Shown: one piece after another, positions 1 through 6,685 of the stretch
Numbering within the stretch: the first letter of the stretch is position 1
Layout: the number at the start of each line of letters is the position of its first letter
Source of the DNA: JAQVOO01 sp964524755
Lineage (GTDB): Bacteria; Spirochaetota; Spirochaetia; Sphaerochaetales; Sphaerochaetaceae
NCBI GenBank assembly: GCA_964524755.1
Contig: CAZGDR010000045.1
Coordinates: 1-14,035, forward strand
DNA length: 14,035 nt
Reading direction: 5' to 3'
Translations under genes and position numbers: made by a program
The notes under the pieces: model-generated
The model's input: the letters and a program-made list of their open reading frames with translations, nothing else
What the model was told of the DNA's origin: nothing
The model's database searches: none

Positions 1-1040
1 CTCGTACTTTCTCTGATTAAGGGAGAAGATTTGGTCTGGAATGTATTTTGTAGAATTTCAAAATACTGTTCAGGTAGCGCAGATACTCCTCCACCCATGA
101 TAATTTTCTGTGGGCGTAAAATAGCTGAAGCAAAGATAAGACCTTGAGCCATGCTTTGCATAGCTAATTCTAATTTCTTCTTAATTGGCGCTGAAGATTC
201 TGCCATAGTGCAGAGTTGTTTTACCGAAGATGCTCCTGGTACGCTTTCTATTAAAGCCCAACCTGCTGCCAGAGTCTCAAGGCAACCCGTAGCACCACAG
301 CGACACAATCCTGTAGTAGTGAGAGGAATGTGACCAAATTGGCAGTCTTGGTCCATAATCTTACCTGCGGTTAACCACGCTGCCCCTATATGCTCACCCC
401 AGTTTACATAAAAATAAGAGGTCTCTTCTGAGATATTGGCAAACCAACGTTCACCAAGTACCATTGCTTTAACGTTATTCTCTACAATAACAGGGAAGGG
501 GATATGCTTTGATAAAGCATAAGCCAATGGTACCGATTCCCAGTTCCATTGACTTGCTCTCAGAATGGTCCCTGTAGCAGGTTCTACTACACCATTAACG
601 GAGACAACCATGCCACAAACAGCCTTTGGGTCTTTCATACGGGCAAGGAACTTATTGGTCGCTTGAATTATTGTGGCAGCCATTTGTTCAGGTTGGGGAT
701 CTTTGGCAGTGGGAAAGCGCTCAAAACGAAGCATGTCACCAACAAGATTAACCAGAGCAACTGAAGTATTACGGGTTCCAACATCAATGGCTAAGACCAT
801 CTTAAAATCTTTTTGGAGTTCTAGAGTTATAGGAGGTCTACCGGCTGCAGTCGTCCTCGTACCCGTTTCAATGACGATCTCTTCTGTAACCAGAACATCT
901 ACAATTTCACTAGTACTCACCTTATTCAAACCCAATTTTCTTGACACGTCAGCCCGTGAGAGCCCCTCATTGAGGGCAATGAAATTAAGTACCCGAAGTC
1001 GATTAATCTGGCGAGCTGTTGTAGGCTGTGAAAAACGCAT
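1..1040 (-). CDS. ROK-family transcriptional regulator (NagC/XylR type), C-terminus cut by window edge
   Basis: The frame is open from an ATG at 1040 down to base 1, giving 346 codons, so the last part of the protein lies outside the window. Residues about 26-54 form a helix-turn-helix (SRADVSRKLGLNKVSTSEIV) followed by the wing motif GRPP at 67-70. The sugar-kinase-like domain starts with the DVGT phosphate loop (86-89). It carries the ROK zinc signature: G-H at 236-237 and Cys246, Cys248 and Cys253 in the CRCGATGCLE segment. The catalytic Asp expected in the END motif is Asn here (ENN, 187-189), which favours a sugar-sensing regulator over a kinase. Such proteins usually repress sugar-uptake or catabolism genes; the target is unknown because the next gene is off the window. 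It diverges from htpG. The only SD-like bases (AGGAT) touch the ATG, so translation may be leaderless. Confidence 0.93.
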   Translation of the reverse strand, partial: MRFSQPTTARQINRLRVLNFIALNEGLSRADVSRKLGLNKVSTSEIVDVLVTEEIVIETGTRTTAAGRPPITLELQKDFKMVLAIDVGTRNTSVALVNLVGDMLRFERFPTAKDPQPEQMAATIIQATNKFLARMKDPKAVCGMVVSVNGVVEPATGTILRASQWNWESVPLAYALSKHIPFPVIVENNVKAMVLGERWFANISEETSYFYVNWGEHIGAAWLTAGKIMDQDCQFGHIPLTTTGLCRCGATGCLETLAAGWALIESVPGASSVKQLCTMAESSAPIKKKLELAMQSMAQGLIFASAILRPQKIIMGGGVSALPEQYFEILQNTFQTKSSPLIREST

Positions 1041-1045
1041 ATCCT

Positions 1046-1074
1046 AGCATAGCCCAGAATGGAGAAAAAGTTAA
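1046..1074 (-). promoter_or_regulatory. Candidate promoter of the ROK regulator
   Basis: On the minus strand TTAACT (1074-1069) is followed by a 17-nt spacer and TATGCT (1051-1046). Each hexamer matches four of six consensus bases. The -10 ends 5 nt before the ATG at 1040, so the predicted transcript starts at or next to the start codon. This is a consensus match only. Confidence 0.4.
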
Positions 1075-1082
1075 TCAAAGCG

Positions 1083-1111
1083 TTGCCGATTGAAGAAAAA
1101 AATACTATCTT
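1083..1111 (+). promoter_or_regulatory. Candidate htpG promoter
   Basis: TTGCCG (1083-1088), a 17-nt spacer and TATCTT (1106-1111) form a sigma70-like promoter that would start transcription near 1118 and leave a leader of about 30 nt containing the htpG SD. A second option is the extended -10 TGGTATACA at 1118-1126. I saw no CIRCE inverted repeat, so HrcA control is not indicated. Confidence 0.45.
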
Positions 1112-1146
1112 ACCTTCTGGTATACACACAATATCCGGAGGAACTC

Positions 1147-3012
1147 ATGGAAAAAAAGAAATTTAAAACAGAGGTATCTGAACTATTACACCTCATCATT
1201 CACTCGCTTTACTCACACAAAGAGATCTTTTTACGAGAACTCATCAGTAATGCGTCTGATGCCTTAGATAAACTAAAATATTTAGCCTTAGTTGATCCAG
1301 CATTCAAAGACTTGGAATACACTCCACGTATCGACATCTCTTTTAGCGACGAAGACAAAAACAAAGTATTGGTCGTGAGTGATAATGGAGTAGGTATGAG
1401 CCACGATGATCTAGCCGATGATCTAGGAACTATTGCTCGCTCAGGAACTAAAAAATTCCTTAAAAACTTGAGCGATGATGAAAAGAAAGATTCCAATTTG
1501 ATTGGTCAGTTCGGTGTTGGCTTCTATAGTAGCTTTATGGTCGCTAAAAAAGTAGAAGTTGTAAGTCGTAAAGCCGGCTCAGAAGAAGCTTGGCAATGGT
1601 CCTCAACTGGTAAGGGAACCTTTACCCTTCAAAAAGCTGAACGTGAAACGCAAGGAACTACCATTACTCTCTACCTGAATGAAGACGGAGAAGAGTATGC
1701 TAACCGGTGGACTCTAGATCGCTTGATCAAACGCTATTCAGACCACATTGCTTTCCCCATCTTCCTTGAATATGACCAAGATGATTACGATGATAAAGGT
1801 AAGAAAACAGGGACAACCCATAAAGTTGAACAAATTAATAGTGCAGCCGCTCTTTGGCGTAGGAGTAAAAGTGAACTGAGTGCTGAAGACTATAATGAAT
1901 TCTACAAGAATACATCATATGATAGCGAAGATCCGCTTTATTACGTTCACACCCAAGCTGAAGGGGTCAACACGTATACTACCTTGTTCTATATCCCCTC
2001 TAAAGCTCCGTTTGACTTATACCATGCCGACTACAAGCCTGGGGTGAAGTTGTATGTTAAACGTGTCTATATCACCGATGACGAAAAAGAATTATTACCC
2101 CCTTATCTCCGCTTTGTACGTGGTATCATTGATAGCGAAGACTTACCATTGAACGTGAGTCGTGAAATCCTGCAGCAAAACAGGATTATGAGTAATATTA
2201 AAACAGCCTCGGTTAAAAAGATTTTAGGTGAATTAAAGAAGATCTCTGAGCAGAATCCTGAACTCTATACTAAAATTGCAGAACAGTTTAACCGGCCTCT
2301 GAAAGAGGGACTCTACAGCGATTATGCTAACCGAGATACCTTAGTTGAGCTGGTACGCTTCAAGAGTTCTGAAGTTGAAGGCTATACAAGCCTAGCCGCC
2401 TACAAGGAAAGAATGAAAGAGGATCAGAAAACTATCTATTACCTCGCTGGAGGCAATGAAGAGGTGGTTAGACGTTCTCCCTTACTCGAAGGGTATCGTA
2501 AGAAAGGCCTTGAAGTCTTGCTCATGACCGATGATATTGATGACATCGTGGTTCCTTCGATTGGGACATACCAAGAGATCGAGCTAAAAGCGATAAACAA
2601 AGCCGGTGCCGTGGATGAATTAGATAAAGCAGAGAATAAAAAGAAATCTAAAGAAGGCAAAGATGTTGTCAAGAAGATTAAGACAGCCTTAGGAGAGCGG
2701 GTTAAGGACGTAGTCGTCTCTTCCCGGTTAGTTGATGCTCCAGCTGTTGTTGTCGTTGCTGACGATGATATGACCGTACAAATGCAACAGATTTTAAAAT
2801 CTATGGGGCAGGGAGATCTACCTGAAAGTACACCAATTTTGGAAATTAACCTTGAGAACCCTGTGGTGAAAAAAATAGCGGACTCAACTGATGAGACCTA
2901 TGTTCATGACCTTTCTCAAATGTTACTCGACCAAGCGTTACTCAATGAAGGGGTTATGCTTAAAGATCCAGCTGAATTTGTAAAGCGATTGAATGCTTTA
3001 CTGGCCAGATAA
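1147..3012 (+). CDS. htpG: Molecular chaperone HtpG (bacterial Hsp90)
   Basis: This 621-residue protein matches the usual HtpG length. HtpG is a cytosolic, dimeric ATP-driven chaperone that remodels late-folding client proteins. The N-terminal GHKL ATPase domain shows the catalytic Glu in ELISNASDALDK (31-42), the nucleotide-binding DNGVGM (79-84) and the lid segment GQFGVGFYSSF (120-130). The middle domain carries LPLNVSREILQQNR with the conserved ATP-sensing Arg. A lysine-rich linker precedes the C-terminal dimerisation domain, which ends in LNALLAR. The frame is open 19 codons further up to 1090, but the ATG at 1147 is preceded by GGAGGA (1137-1142) at ideal spacing and begins the family-typical MEKKKFKTEV. 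A hairpin follows the stop codon directly. Confidence 0.97.
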   Translation: MEKKKFKTEVSELLHLIIHSLYSHKEIFLRELISNASDALDKLKYLALVDPAFKDLEYTPRIDISFSDEDKNKVLVVSDNGVGMSHDDLADDLGTIARSGTKKFLKNLSDDEKKDSNLIGQFGVGFYSSFMVAKKVEVVSRKAGSEEAWQWSSTGKGTFTLQKAERETQGTTITLYLNEDGEEYANRWTLDRLIKRYSDHIAFPIFLEYDQDDYDDKGKKTGTTHKVEQINSAAALWRRSKSELSAEDYNEFYKNTSYDSEDPLYYVHTQAEGVNTYTTLFYIPSKAPFDLYHADYKPGVKLYVKRVYITDDEKELLPPYLRFVRGIIDSEDLPLNVSREILQQNRIMSNIKTASVKKILGELKKISEQNPELYTKIAEQFNRPLKEGLYSDYANRDTLVELVRFKSSEVEGYTSLAAYKERMKEDQKTIYYLAGGNEEVVRRSPLLEGYRKKGLEVLLMTDDIDDIVVPSIGTYQEIELKAINKAGAVDELDKAENKKKSKEGKDVVKKIKTALGERVKDVVVSSRLVDAPAVVVVADDDMTVQMQQILKSMGQGDLPESTPILEINLENPVVKKIADSTDETYVHDLSQMLLDQALLNEGVMLKDPAEFVKRLNALLAR

Positions 3013-3014
3013 AT

Positions 3015-3039
3015 AGTAAGGGGCTTCGGCCCCTTTACT
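3015..3039 (+). terminator. Hairpin terminator after htpG
   Basis: An AGTAAGGGGC arm pairs with GCCCC-TT(T)-ACT around a TTCG tetraloop (3025-3028), with one unpaired T in the right arm. The compact GC core and very stable UUCG-type loop lie 2 nt after the htpG stop codon. The trailing U-tract is short, so termination efficiency is uncertain. Confidence 0.7.
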
Positions 3040-3078
3040 TATGATACAATAAAATAAAATGGCCGCCGGGAGGCACGT

Positions 3079-3933
3079 ATGACTAGACAAGTTACATTTC
3101 GTTCATTCTGGGAATCGGTACAACTCTGGTTCAACCAGGAAGCTGTTGGATTACTAATTACAGCGATATCGATTCTCCTCATTCTTATAGTGGGAAAAAT
3201 ATTAATTACGATCCTACGCAAAGTTTTTGGTAGAATGCTTGCCAGGAGCAAAAAAATCAATGAGCTGATGGCAAACTTTCTGTTAAAAATTATTTCTGTA
3301 ATAGGCTGGGTGTTCGTAATGTTGATCGTGCTGGGCCAAATGGGAGTTAGCCTTGCCCCTATTATTGCTGGTCTGGGTATAACCGGTTTTATCTTAGGGT
3401 TTGCTTTCCAAGAGACCTTAGGCAATTTACTGGCCGGAGTAATGATTGTCCTGAATGCCCCCTTTAGGATCGGCGACTATGTTGAAATAGGATCCATGAA
3501 CGGAACCATTCGTGATATGGACATGATGAGTGTTACCTTAGCCACTCCCGACAATAAGCGGGTAATCATGGCTAACAAACTTATTTGGGGCCAAGCTATT
3601 GTGAACTACTCCTACACCGAGAGAAGACGTGTCGAAATGCGTGTCTCGATTGCCTATGACAGTGATATTAACAAAGCGAAGCAAGTTCTCAGAGATATAG
3701 TCTCGAGTTATCCTGAAGTCTTACCTGATCCTGCACCAGTTATTGAAGTGACGCAACTCAAAGACTATTCGGTCGATATCATAGTTCGACCTTGGACAGC
3801 ACCAAGTGATTACTGGAAAGTCCATTTTAGATTCCACCATGATGTCTTAGAAAGATTCCGAGCAGAAAATATTGAGATTCCCTTCCCGCAAATGGATGTT
3901 AATACATCGAAAGTAGCGGAGAAAAGCAGTTAA
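3079..3933 (+). CDS. Small-conductance mechanosensitive channel, MscS family
   Basis: The 284-residue protein has the minimal three-helix MscS layout. TM1 is at about residues 20-40 and TM2 at about 65-84. The pore-lining TM3 (about 88-120) is rich in Gly and Ala, with the stretch ITGFILGFAFQETLGNLLAG. The soluble beta domain follows (RIGDYVEIGSMNGTIRDM), with the typical 'NKRVIMANK' segment, and then an alpha-beta vestibule ending near 275. MscS channels open on membrane tension to release solutes during hypo-osmotic shock. GGGAGG at 3068-3073 sits 5 nt before the ATG. The stop codon overlaps that of rlmE by 4 nt on the other strand. No N-terminal extension or cyclic-nucleotide domain is visible. 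The exact subfamily is not assigned. Confidence 0.95.
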   Translation: MTRQVTFRSFWESVQLWFNQEAVGLLITAISILLILIVGKILITILRKVFGRMLARSKKINELMANFLLKIISVIGWVFVMLIVLGQMGVSLAPIIAGLGITGFILGFAFQETLGNLLAGVMIVLNAPFRIGDYVEIGSMNGTIRDMDMMSVTLATPDNKRVIMANKLIWGQAIVNYSYTERRRVEMRVSIAYDSDINKAKQVLRDIVSSYPEVLPDPAPVIEVTQLKDYSVDIIVRPWTAPSDYWKVHFRFHHDVLERFRAENIEIPFPQMDVNTSKVAEKSS

Positions 3934-4538
3934 CTAGGAGGAAGCCGGTCTAGCCCAATGAGAAACAACTCAAAGGAATCAGATCGGCTTGCTTTTGGCT
4001 TAAAAGCCTTAGCTTTAGTAAATATCTGACGCATTCGAGCAAGAATCTCTCTTTCACCACCACCTTGGTAAATCTTAATAACAAGATTCCCATGTACCTT
4101 CAAATGCTCCTCAGCTAAAAAGAGTACTTGCTCAGAGAGCCATTCACTACGTGAGGTATCGACTGTCCTAATACCTGTGGTCATCGGAGCCGCATCACTA
4201 ATAATCACATTATAGGGTCCGTGTGAAACTAATTTCTCGCGAATCTCAGTGCTGAAGGCATCCCCAGTATAACTCGTAACTGTGGGAGGGATAGGGTTGA
4301 TGGCTAAGGGATTTAAATCTACCGCAATGATAGACCCTCTCCCTTTCAATAGTTTCTTATGAGTATAGAGGGTCCAACTGCCGGGAGCTGCCCCCACATC
4401 CAACACCGTGTCACCTGGGCGAATTATTCTATGACTCTGCTGTATCTCTTCAAGTTTATAAACAGAGCGGGCAGGGTAGCCCTCTTTGCGTGCCTTGAGT
4501 GTGTAAAAATCAGCTGTATCTCGTCTATTTTTGGCCAT
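3930..4538 (-). CDS. rlmE: 23S rRNA (uridine-2'-O)-methyltransferase RlmE (FtsJ/RrmJ)
   Basis: This 202-residue protein has the FtsJ fold and length. The SAM-binding loop VLDVGAAPGSW is at 45-55 and the acidic strand AVDLNP at 72-77. The K-D-K-E catalytic tetrad is intact: Lys28 (SVYKLEEI), Asp115 (SDAAP), Lys155 (LVIKIYQGG) and Glu190 (RSDSFELFLIG). RlmE methylates the 2'-OH of U2552 in the A-loop of 23S rRNA late in 50S assembly. The gene runs convergent to mscS, and the two stop codons overlap by 4 nt. There is no SD upstream of the ATG. Instead an extended -10 (TGT-TAGAAT) lies 6 nt before it, suggesting a leaderless transcript. Confidence 0.95.
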   Translation of the reverse strand: MAKNRRDTADFYTLKARKEGYPARSVYKLEEIQQSHRIIRPGDTVLDVGAAPGSWTLYTHKKLLKGRGSIIAVDLNPLAINPIPPTVTSYTGDAFSTEIREKLVSHGPYNVIISDAAPMTTGIRTVDTSRSEWLSEQVLFLAEEHLKVHGNLVIKIYQGGGEREILARMRQIFTKAKAFKPKASRSDSFELFLIGLDRLPPS

Positions 4539-4544
4539 GCAAAG

Positions 4545-4553
4545 ATTCTAACA
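4545..4553 (-). promoter_or_regulatory. Extended -10 promoter element of rlmE
   Basis: The minus strand reads TGT-TAGAAT (4553-4545), an extended -10 with five of six consensus bases, followed by CTTTGC and the ATG at 4538. The hexamer 17 nt upstream (TACTCT) is a poor -35, which is normal for extended -10 promoters. The predicted start site falls on the A of the ATG. Confidence 0.5.
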
Positions 4554-4574
4554 TAATTTTACTTGCCAGAGTAG

Positions 4575-4610
4575 TGGGGGGATTATGGTAAGTTGGTGGG
4601 AAAAAGTAGG
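4575..4610 (+). promoter_or_regulatory. TGG-repeat tract, possible MraZ-like operator relic
   Basis: TGGGGG (4575), TGGT (4586), TGGG (4597) and TAGG (4607) recur at 11, 11 and 10 bp, close to one helical turn. Tandem TGGG repeats at about 10-bp spacing are the known MraZ binding pattern upstream of mraZ and the division/cell-wall cluster, but no mraZ is present here. A weak TTGCCA (4563-4568)/TATGGT (4584-4589) promoter with a 15-nt spacer overlaps the tract. Treat the operator reading as tentative. Confidence 0.25.
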
Positions 4611-4659
4611 AAGCCAGCGGGAGGGTTGTTGGGGTGGGGAGAGAATTCCGCTGGCCTCC
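4609..4659 (+). other. Hairpin enclosing a G-quadruplex motif
   Basis: GCCAGCGG (4613-4620) pairs perfectly with CCGCTGGC (4648-4655). Beyond one A-C mismatch, GGA (4609-4611) pairs with TCC (4657-4659). Inside, four G-runs of 3, 3, 4 and 4 (4619-4621, 4623-4625, 4631-4634, 4636-4639) are separated by loops of 1, 5 and 1 nt, which fits the canonical quadruplex pattern. Two G of the first run are also in the stem, so stem and quadruplex would compete. The element lies just upstream of a strong SD, so it could act in RNA or in DNA. Confidence 0.5.
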
Positions 4660-4683
4660 AAGGAAAATCACACTAAAGGAGGT

Positions 4684-4740
4684 ATGAAAAAACTGTTGCT
4701 CTGTACAATACTATATGCATTGTTCATGCCAACTCCTTAA
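4684..4740 (+). CDS. 18-codon ORF abutting a perfect SD (leader peptide, small membrane peptide or gene remnant)
   Basis: The ORF encodes MKKLLLCTILYALFMPTP and ends at TAA. AAAGGAGGT (4675-4683), nearly the full anti-16S complement, runs straight into the ATG, leaving almost no spacer. That is too close for efficient initiation at this ATG, although a TTG at 4696 would sit at a more normal distance. The peptide has a Lys-Lys start and a short hydrophobic run, like the beginning of a lipoprotein or Sec signal peptide, but stops early. It follows the G-rich hairpin. CCTCC at 4655-4659 could base-pair with the GGAGG of this SD. It may be a leader peptide, a small membrane peptide or the stub of a decayed gene. 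No function is assigned. Confidence 0.25.
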   Translation: MKKLLLCTILYALFMPTP

Positions 4741-4753
4741 TTTATGGTAAAAA

Positions 4754-4778
4754 GGGCTAAAATGATGTGTTTTAGCCT
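4754..4778 (-). terminator. Hairpin with U-tract on the minus strand
   Basis: GGCTAAAA (4755-4762) and TTTTAGCC (4770-4777) form a perfect 8-bp stem with a 7-nt loop. Read on the minus strand it is followed by CTTTTTACC, the form of an intrinsic terminator. On the plus strand it is followed by TAAAAACA, a poor tail. The nearest minus-strand gene upstream is add, which would require read-through of the whole rhomboid gene in antisense. Confidence 0.45.
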
Positions 4779-4823
4779 AAAAACATACTCTTTTAGCGTG
4801 AATTTAAGAAAAAAGAGTCTTGC

Positions 4824-4848
4824 TTGGTGTGAATAATTATCACACCAA
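4824..4848. repeat. Perfect 9-bp inverted repeat
   Basis: TTGGTGTGA (4824-4832) and TCACACCAA (4840-4848) are exact inverted copies around a 7-nt AT-only centre. The core resembles a CRP-type TGTGA/TCACA pair, but the spacer is 7 rather than 6. It lies 27 nt upstream of the -35 of the rhomboid gene, a reasonable place for an operator. It could equally be a transcript hairpin. Confidence 0.45.
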
Positions 4849-4874
4849 AACGAGAATGCGCAACTGTTGCACAA

Positions 4875-4903
4875 TTGACGATTTGTCTAATGATGGATAT
4901 GTT
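4875..4903 (+). promoter_or_regulatory. Candidate promoter of the rhomboid gene
   Basis: TTGACG (4875-4880), a 17-nt spacer and TATGTT (4898-4903) make one of the better sigma70-like promoters in the window. Six nt separate the -10 from the ATG at 4910, so the predicted start is the A of the ATG itself. Confidence 0.5.
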
Positions 4904-4909
4904 TCTCCT

Positions 4910-5542
4910 ATGGCTAATACAATACTCAACAAAAAATTTCGGTATACCTATACCAACGTAACTCTAAAATTAATCATTATTAATGCAGCAATTTACTTTT
5001 TAATGATGCTCGTCCCTCGTCTCTATGGGTATTTAGCCATGGTCCCAAGCTATATCCTCTACCGCCATTGGTACTGGCAGGTCCTCTCCTACATGTTTGT
5101 CCACGGAGGCTTTGGCCATCTCTTTTTTAATATGTTTGGGTTGTTTATGTTTGGGACGCCGGTTGAACGAAGGATTGGGAGTAAAGAGTTCTTACTCTTT
5201 TATCTCCTTACCGGAGTATTATCAGGGGTATTTTCCCTCATTTCATATTTACTCGCAGGAAAAAATATTATCTTAGTAGGTGCTTCAGGTGCTATTTATG
5301 CCGTTTTACTAGCCTTTGCAGTCCTCTACCCCTCAGCTCGTGTCTTTATCTTTGGTATTATACCAATACGTGCTCCAGTGCTCGTAATTGGCTATACAGT
5401 CCTAGAAATATTTAACCAAATTACCGGTAGCTCCCAAGGAGTTGCCCACCTTACCCACTTAGCTGGATTCGGTTTCGCCTACCTCTACTTCATTCTGCGT
5501 TTGCGGATAAACCCAATTGAGGAATGGAAACGCAACCTTTAG
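4910..5542 (+). CDS. Rhomboid-family intramembrane serine protease
   Basis: The 210-residue, six-helix membrane protein carries the full rhomboid active site. Ser126 lies in GASG (124-127) and His183 in HLTHLAGFGFAYLY, forming the Ser-His dyad. His65, His70 and Asn74 (HGGFGHLFFNM) form the oxyanion-side motif. Rhomboids cleave substrate transmembrane helices within the bilayer; the bacterial substrate here is unknown. The frame is open upstream to a TTG at 4820 and an ATG at 4856, but the extra residues are not rhomboid-like and those starts have no SD. The ATG at 4910 gives a normal length and sits 6 nt after a good -10. The stop overlaps the add stop by 4 nt. Confidence 0.92.
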   Translation: MANTILNKKFRYTYTNVTLKLIIINAAIYFLMMLVPRLYGYLAMVPSYILYRHWYWQVLSYMFVHGGFGHLFFNMFGLFMFGTPVERRIGSKEFLLFYLLTGVLSGVFSLISYLLAGKNIILVGASGAIYAVLLAFAVLYPSARVFIFGIIPIRAPVLVIGYTVLEIFNQITGSSQGVAHLTHLAGFGFAYLYFILRLRINPIEEWKRNL

Positions 5543-6624
5543 TCGACTAAGCCCCACTCTGAACGTAAATCAGCATACCCTTTTTTAATGACATCAAAAA
5601 TAATCTTAATTTTTTCGTTGTGGTGAATAAAAGCCGATTTCATAGCATTTATTGTAATCTTCTCTACATCTCGTAATGTCAAACCGTAATGGGCAACTGC
5701 AATCTCATACTCCCTGGAAAGAGTGGTGGCGCTCATGAGGCGGTTATCAGTACAGAGGAATACTCGAAAGTTATTACGGAAGAAGATATTGAATGGATGG
5801 TTATTAAAATCAGTGGTCACTCCCGTATCAACATTACTACTGAGACACATCTCAATTGGAATTCTTCGATCTTGCATAAAATGAGCAAGAGAACCCATTT
5901 TTTCAATTTTAGTACCAGTGATATTCATATCTTCGACTAAACGGGTCCCGTGTCCAATACGATGGGCACCACAGACTTGAATAGCCTGCCAGATCGACTC
6001 AAGCCCGAAGCCTTCCCCTGCATGGATGGTAATGTTAAAGTTTTGGTTGCGGATGTATTGGAAGGCCTCTACATGTTTTTTGGGAGGGTGCCCACTTTCA
6101 TCACCAGCTAAATCAAAGCCGACGACCCCATGTGAACGATATGCAACGGCCAGTTTGGCAACCGCGAGTGATAACTGGGGATCTTGATCTCGCAAAGAAC
6201 AGAGGATCAGCCCATAGGCCATACCTGTTCTGCGCTTGCCTTCATCTAATCCATCAAGGACTGCCATGACGGCTTCTTCAAGGCTCAGGCCTTGCTTGGT
6301 ATGGAGGATGGGTGCAAATCGAATTTCTCCATAGACTACAGTATCGGCAGCTAAATCTTCGATAGCTTCAACGGCAACTCGATATAATGCCGCGCGGGTT
6401 TGTAACACAGCCACGGTGACAGCAAAAGTCTCAAGGTAGAGTGATAAGTTCTTTTGGTCAGAACCTCGTGAAAACCATTCAGCAAGCTCCTGAGGGTCCT
6501 GACTGGGTATCATTATATTGTGGGTCTCAGCCAACTCTATAATAGTCTGTGGGCGTAGCCCCCCATCTAAGTGATCGTGTAATTCCACTTTAGGAACACG
6601 TTTAATAAGTTCTTTGGTAATCAT
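5539..6624 (-). CDS. add: Adenosine deaminase
   Basis: The 361-residue TIM-barrel metal hydrolase deaminates (deoxy)adenosine to (deoxy)inosine in purine salvage. Zinc ligands and catalytic residues are in order: His16 and His18 (ELHDHLDGG), His201 and Glu204 (IHAGEG), His225 (RIGHGTRL), and Asp293 in CTDNRLMSATTLSREY. The last segment resembles adenosine deaminases (TDNRLMS) rather than adenine deaminases, which usually have SDDP at this point. CLSSNVDTG (260-268) is the conserved C-terminal loop. The ATG has GAAGG only 1 nt upstream, which is too close for a working SD, while TACTAT lies 6 nt before it. The gene is convergent with the rhomboid gene. Substrate choice is inferred from motifs. 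Confidence 0.93.
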   Translation of the reverse strand: MITKELIKRVPKVELHDHLDGGLRPQTIIELAETHNIMIPSQDPQELAEWFSRGSDQKNLSLYLETFAVTVAVLQTRAALYRVAVEAIEDLAADTVVYGEIRFAPILHTKQGLSLEEAVMAVLDGLDEGKRRTGMAYGLILCSLRDQDPQLSLAVAKLAVAYRSHGVVGFDLAGDESGHPPKKHVEAFQYIRNQNFNITIHAGEGFGLESIWQAIQVCGAHRIGHGTRLVEDMNITGTKIEKMGSLAHFMQDRRIPIEMCLSSNVDTGVTTDFNNHPFNIFFRNNFRVFLCTDNRLMSATTLSREYEIAVAHYGLTLRDVEKITINAMKSAFIHHNEKIKIIFDVIKKGYADLRSEWGLVD

Positions 6625-6630
6625 GCCTTC

Positions 6631-6660
6631 ATAGTACTATGGGTTAGCTCTAAGGGGCAA
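6631..6660 (-). promoter_or_regulatory. Candidate add promoter
   Basis: On the minus strand TTGCCC (6660-6655), an 18-nt spacer and TACTAT (6636-6631) precede the ATG at 6624 by 6 nt. Each hexamer matches four consensus bases. The -10 sits inside the palindrome ATAGTACTAT (6631-6640), which might also be a small operator. Transcription from it would be leaderless. Confidence 0.4.
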
Positions 6661-6685
6661 CAAATTTAGCGTGCATATAATTCCC

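Noticed and set aside
926..1129. 67-codon minus-strand frame across the ROK/htpG gap
   Set aside because: It overlaps the ROK gene in another frame, spans the divergent promoter region and shows no family features.
1090..1146. Upstream extension of HtpG by 19 residues
   Set aside because: The extension overlaps the likely promoter, starts at a poor codon context, and the ATG at 1147 has an ideal SD and the conserved N-terminus.
1041..1146. CIRCE or other heat-shock operator upstream of htpG
   Set aside because: I found no TTAGCACTC/GAGTGCTAA inverted repeat in the gap.
4828..4844. Canonical CRP site TGTGA-N6-TCACA
   Set aside because: The spacer is 7 nt rather than 6, so it is reported only as an inverted repeat.
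4820..4909. Longer rhomboid start (TTG 4820 or ATG 4856)
   Set aside because: No SD at either site, the added residues are not rhomboid-like, and the region contains the inverted repeat and a good promoter.
6676..6681. Perfect TATAAT upstream of the ankyrin gene as its main promoter
   Set aside because: No -35 at 15-19 nt and no extended -10; kept only as an alternative in the promoter entry.
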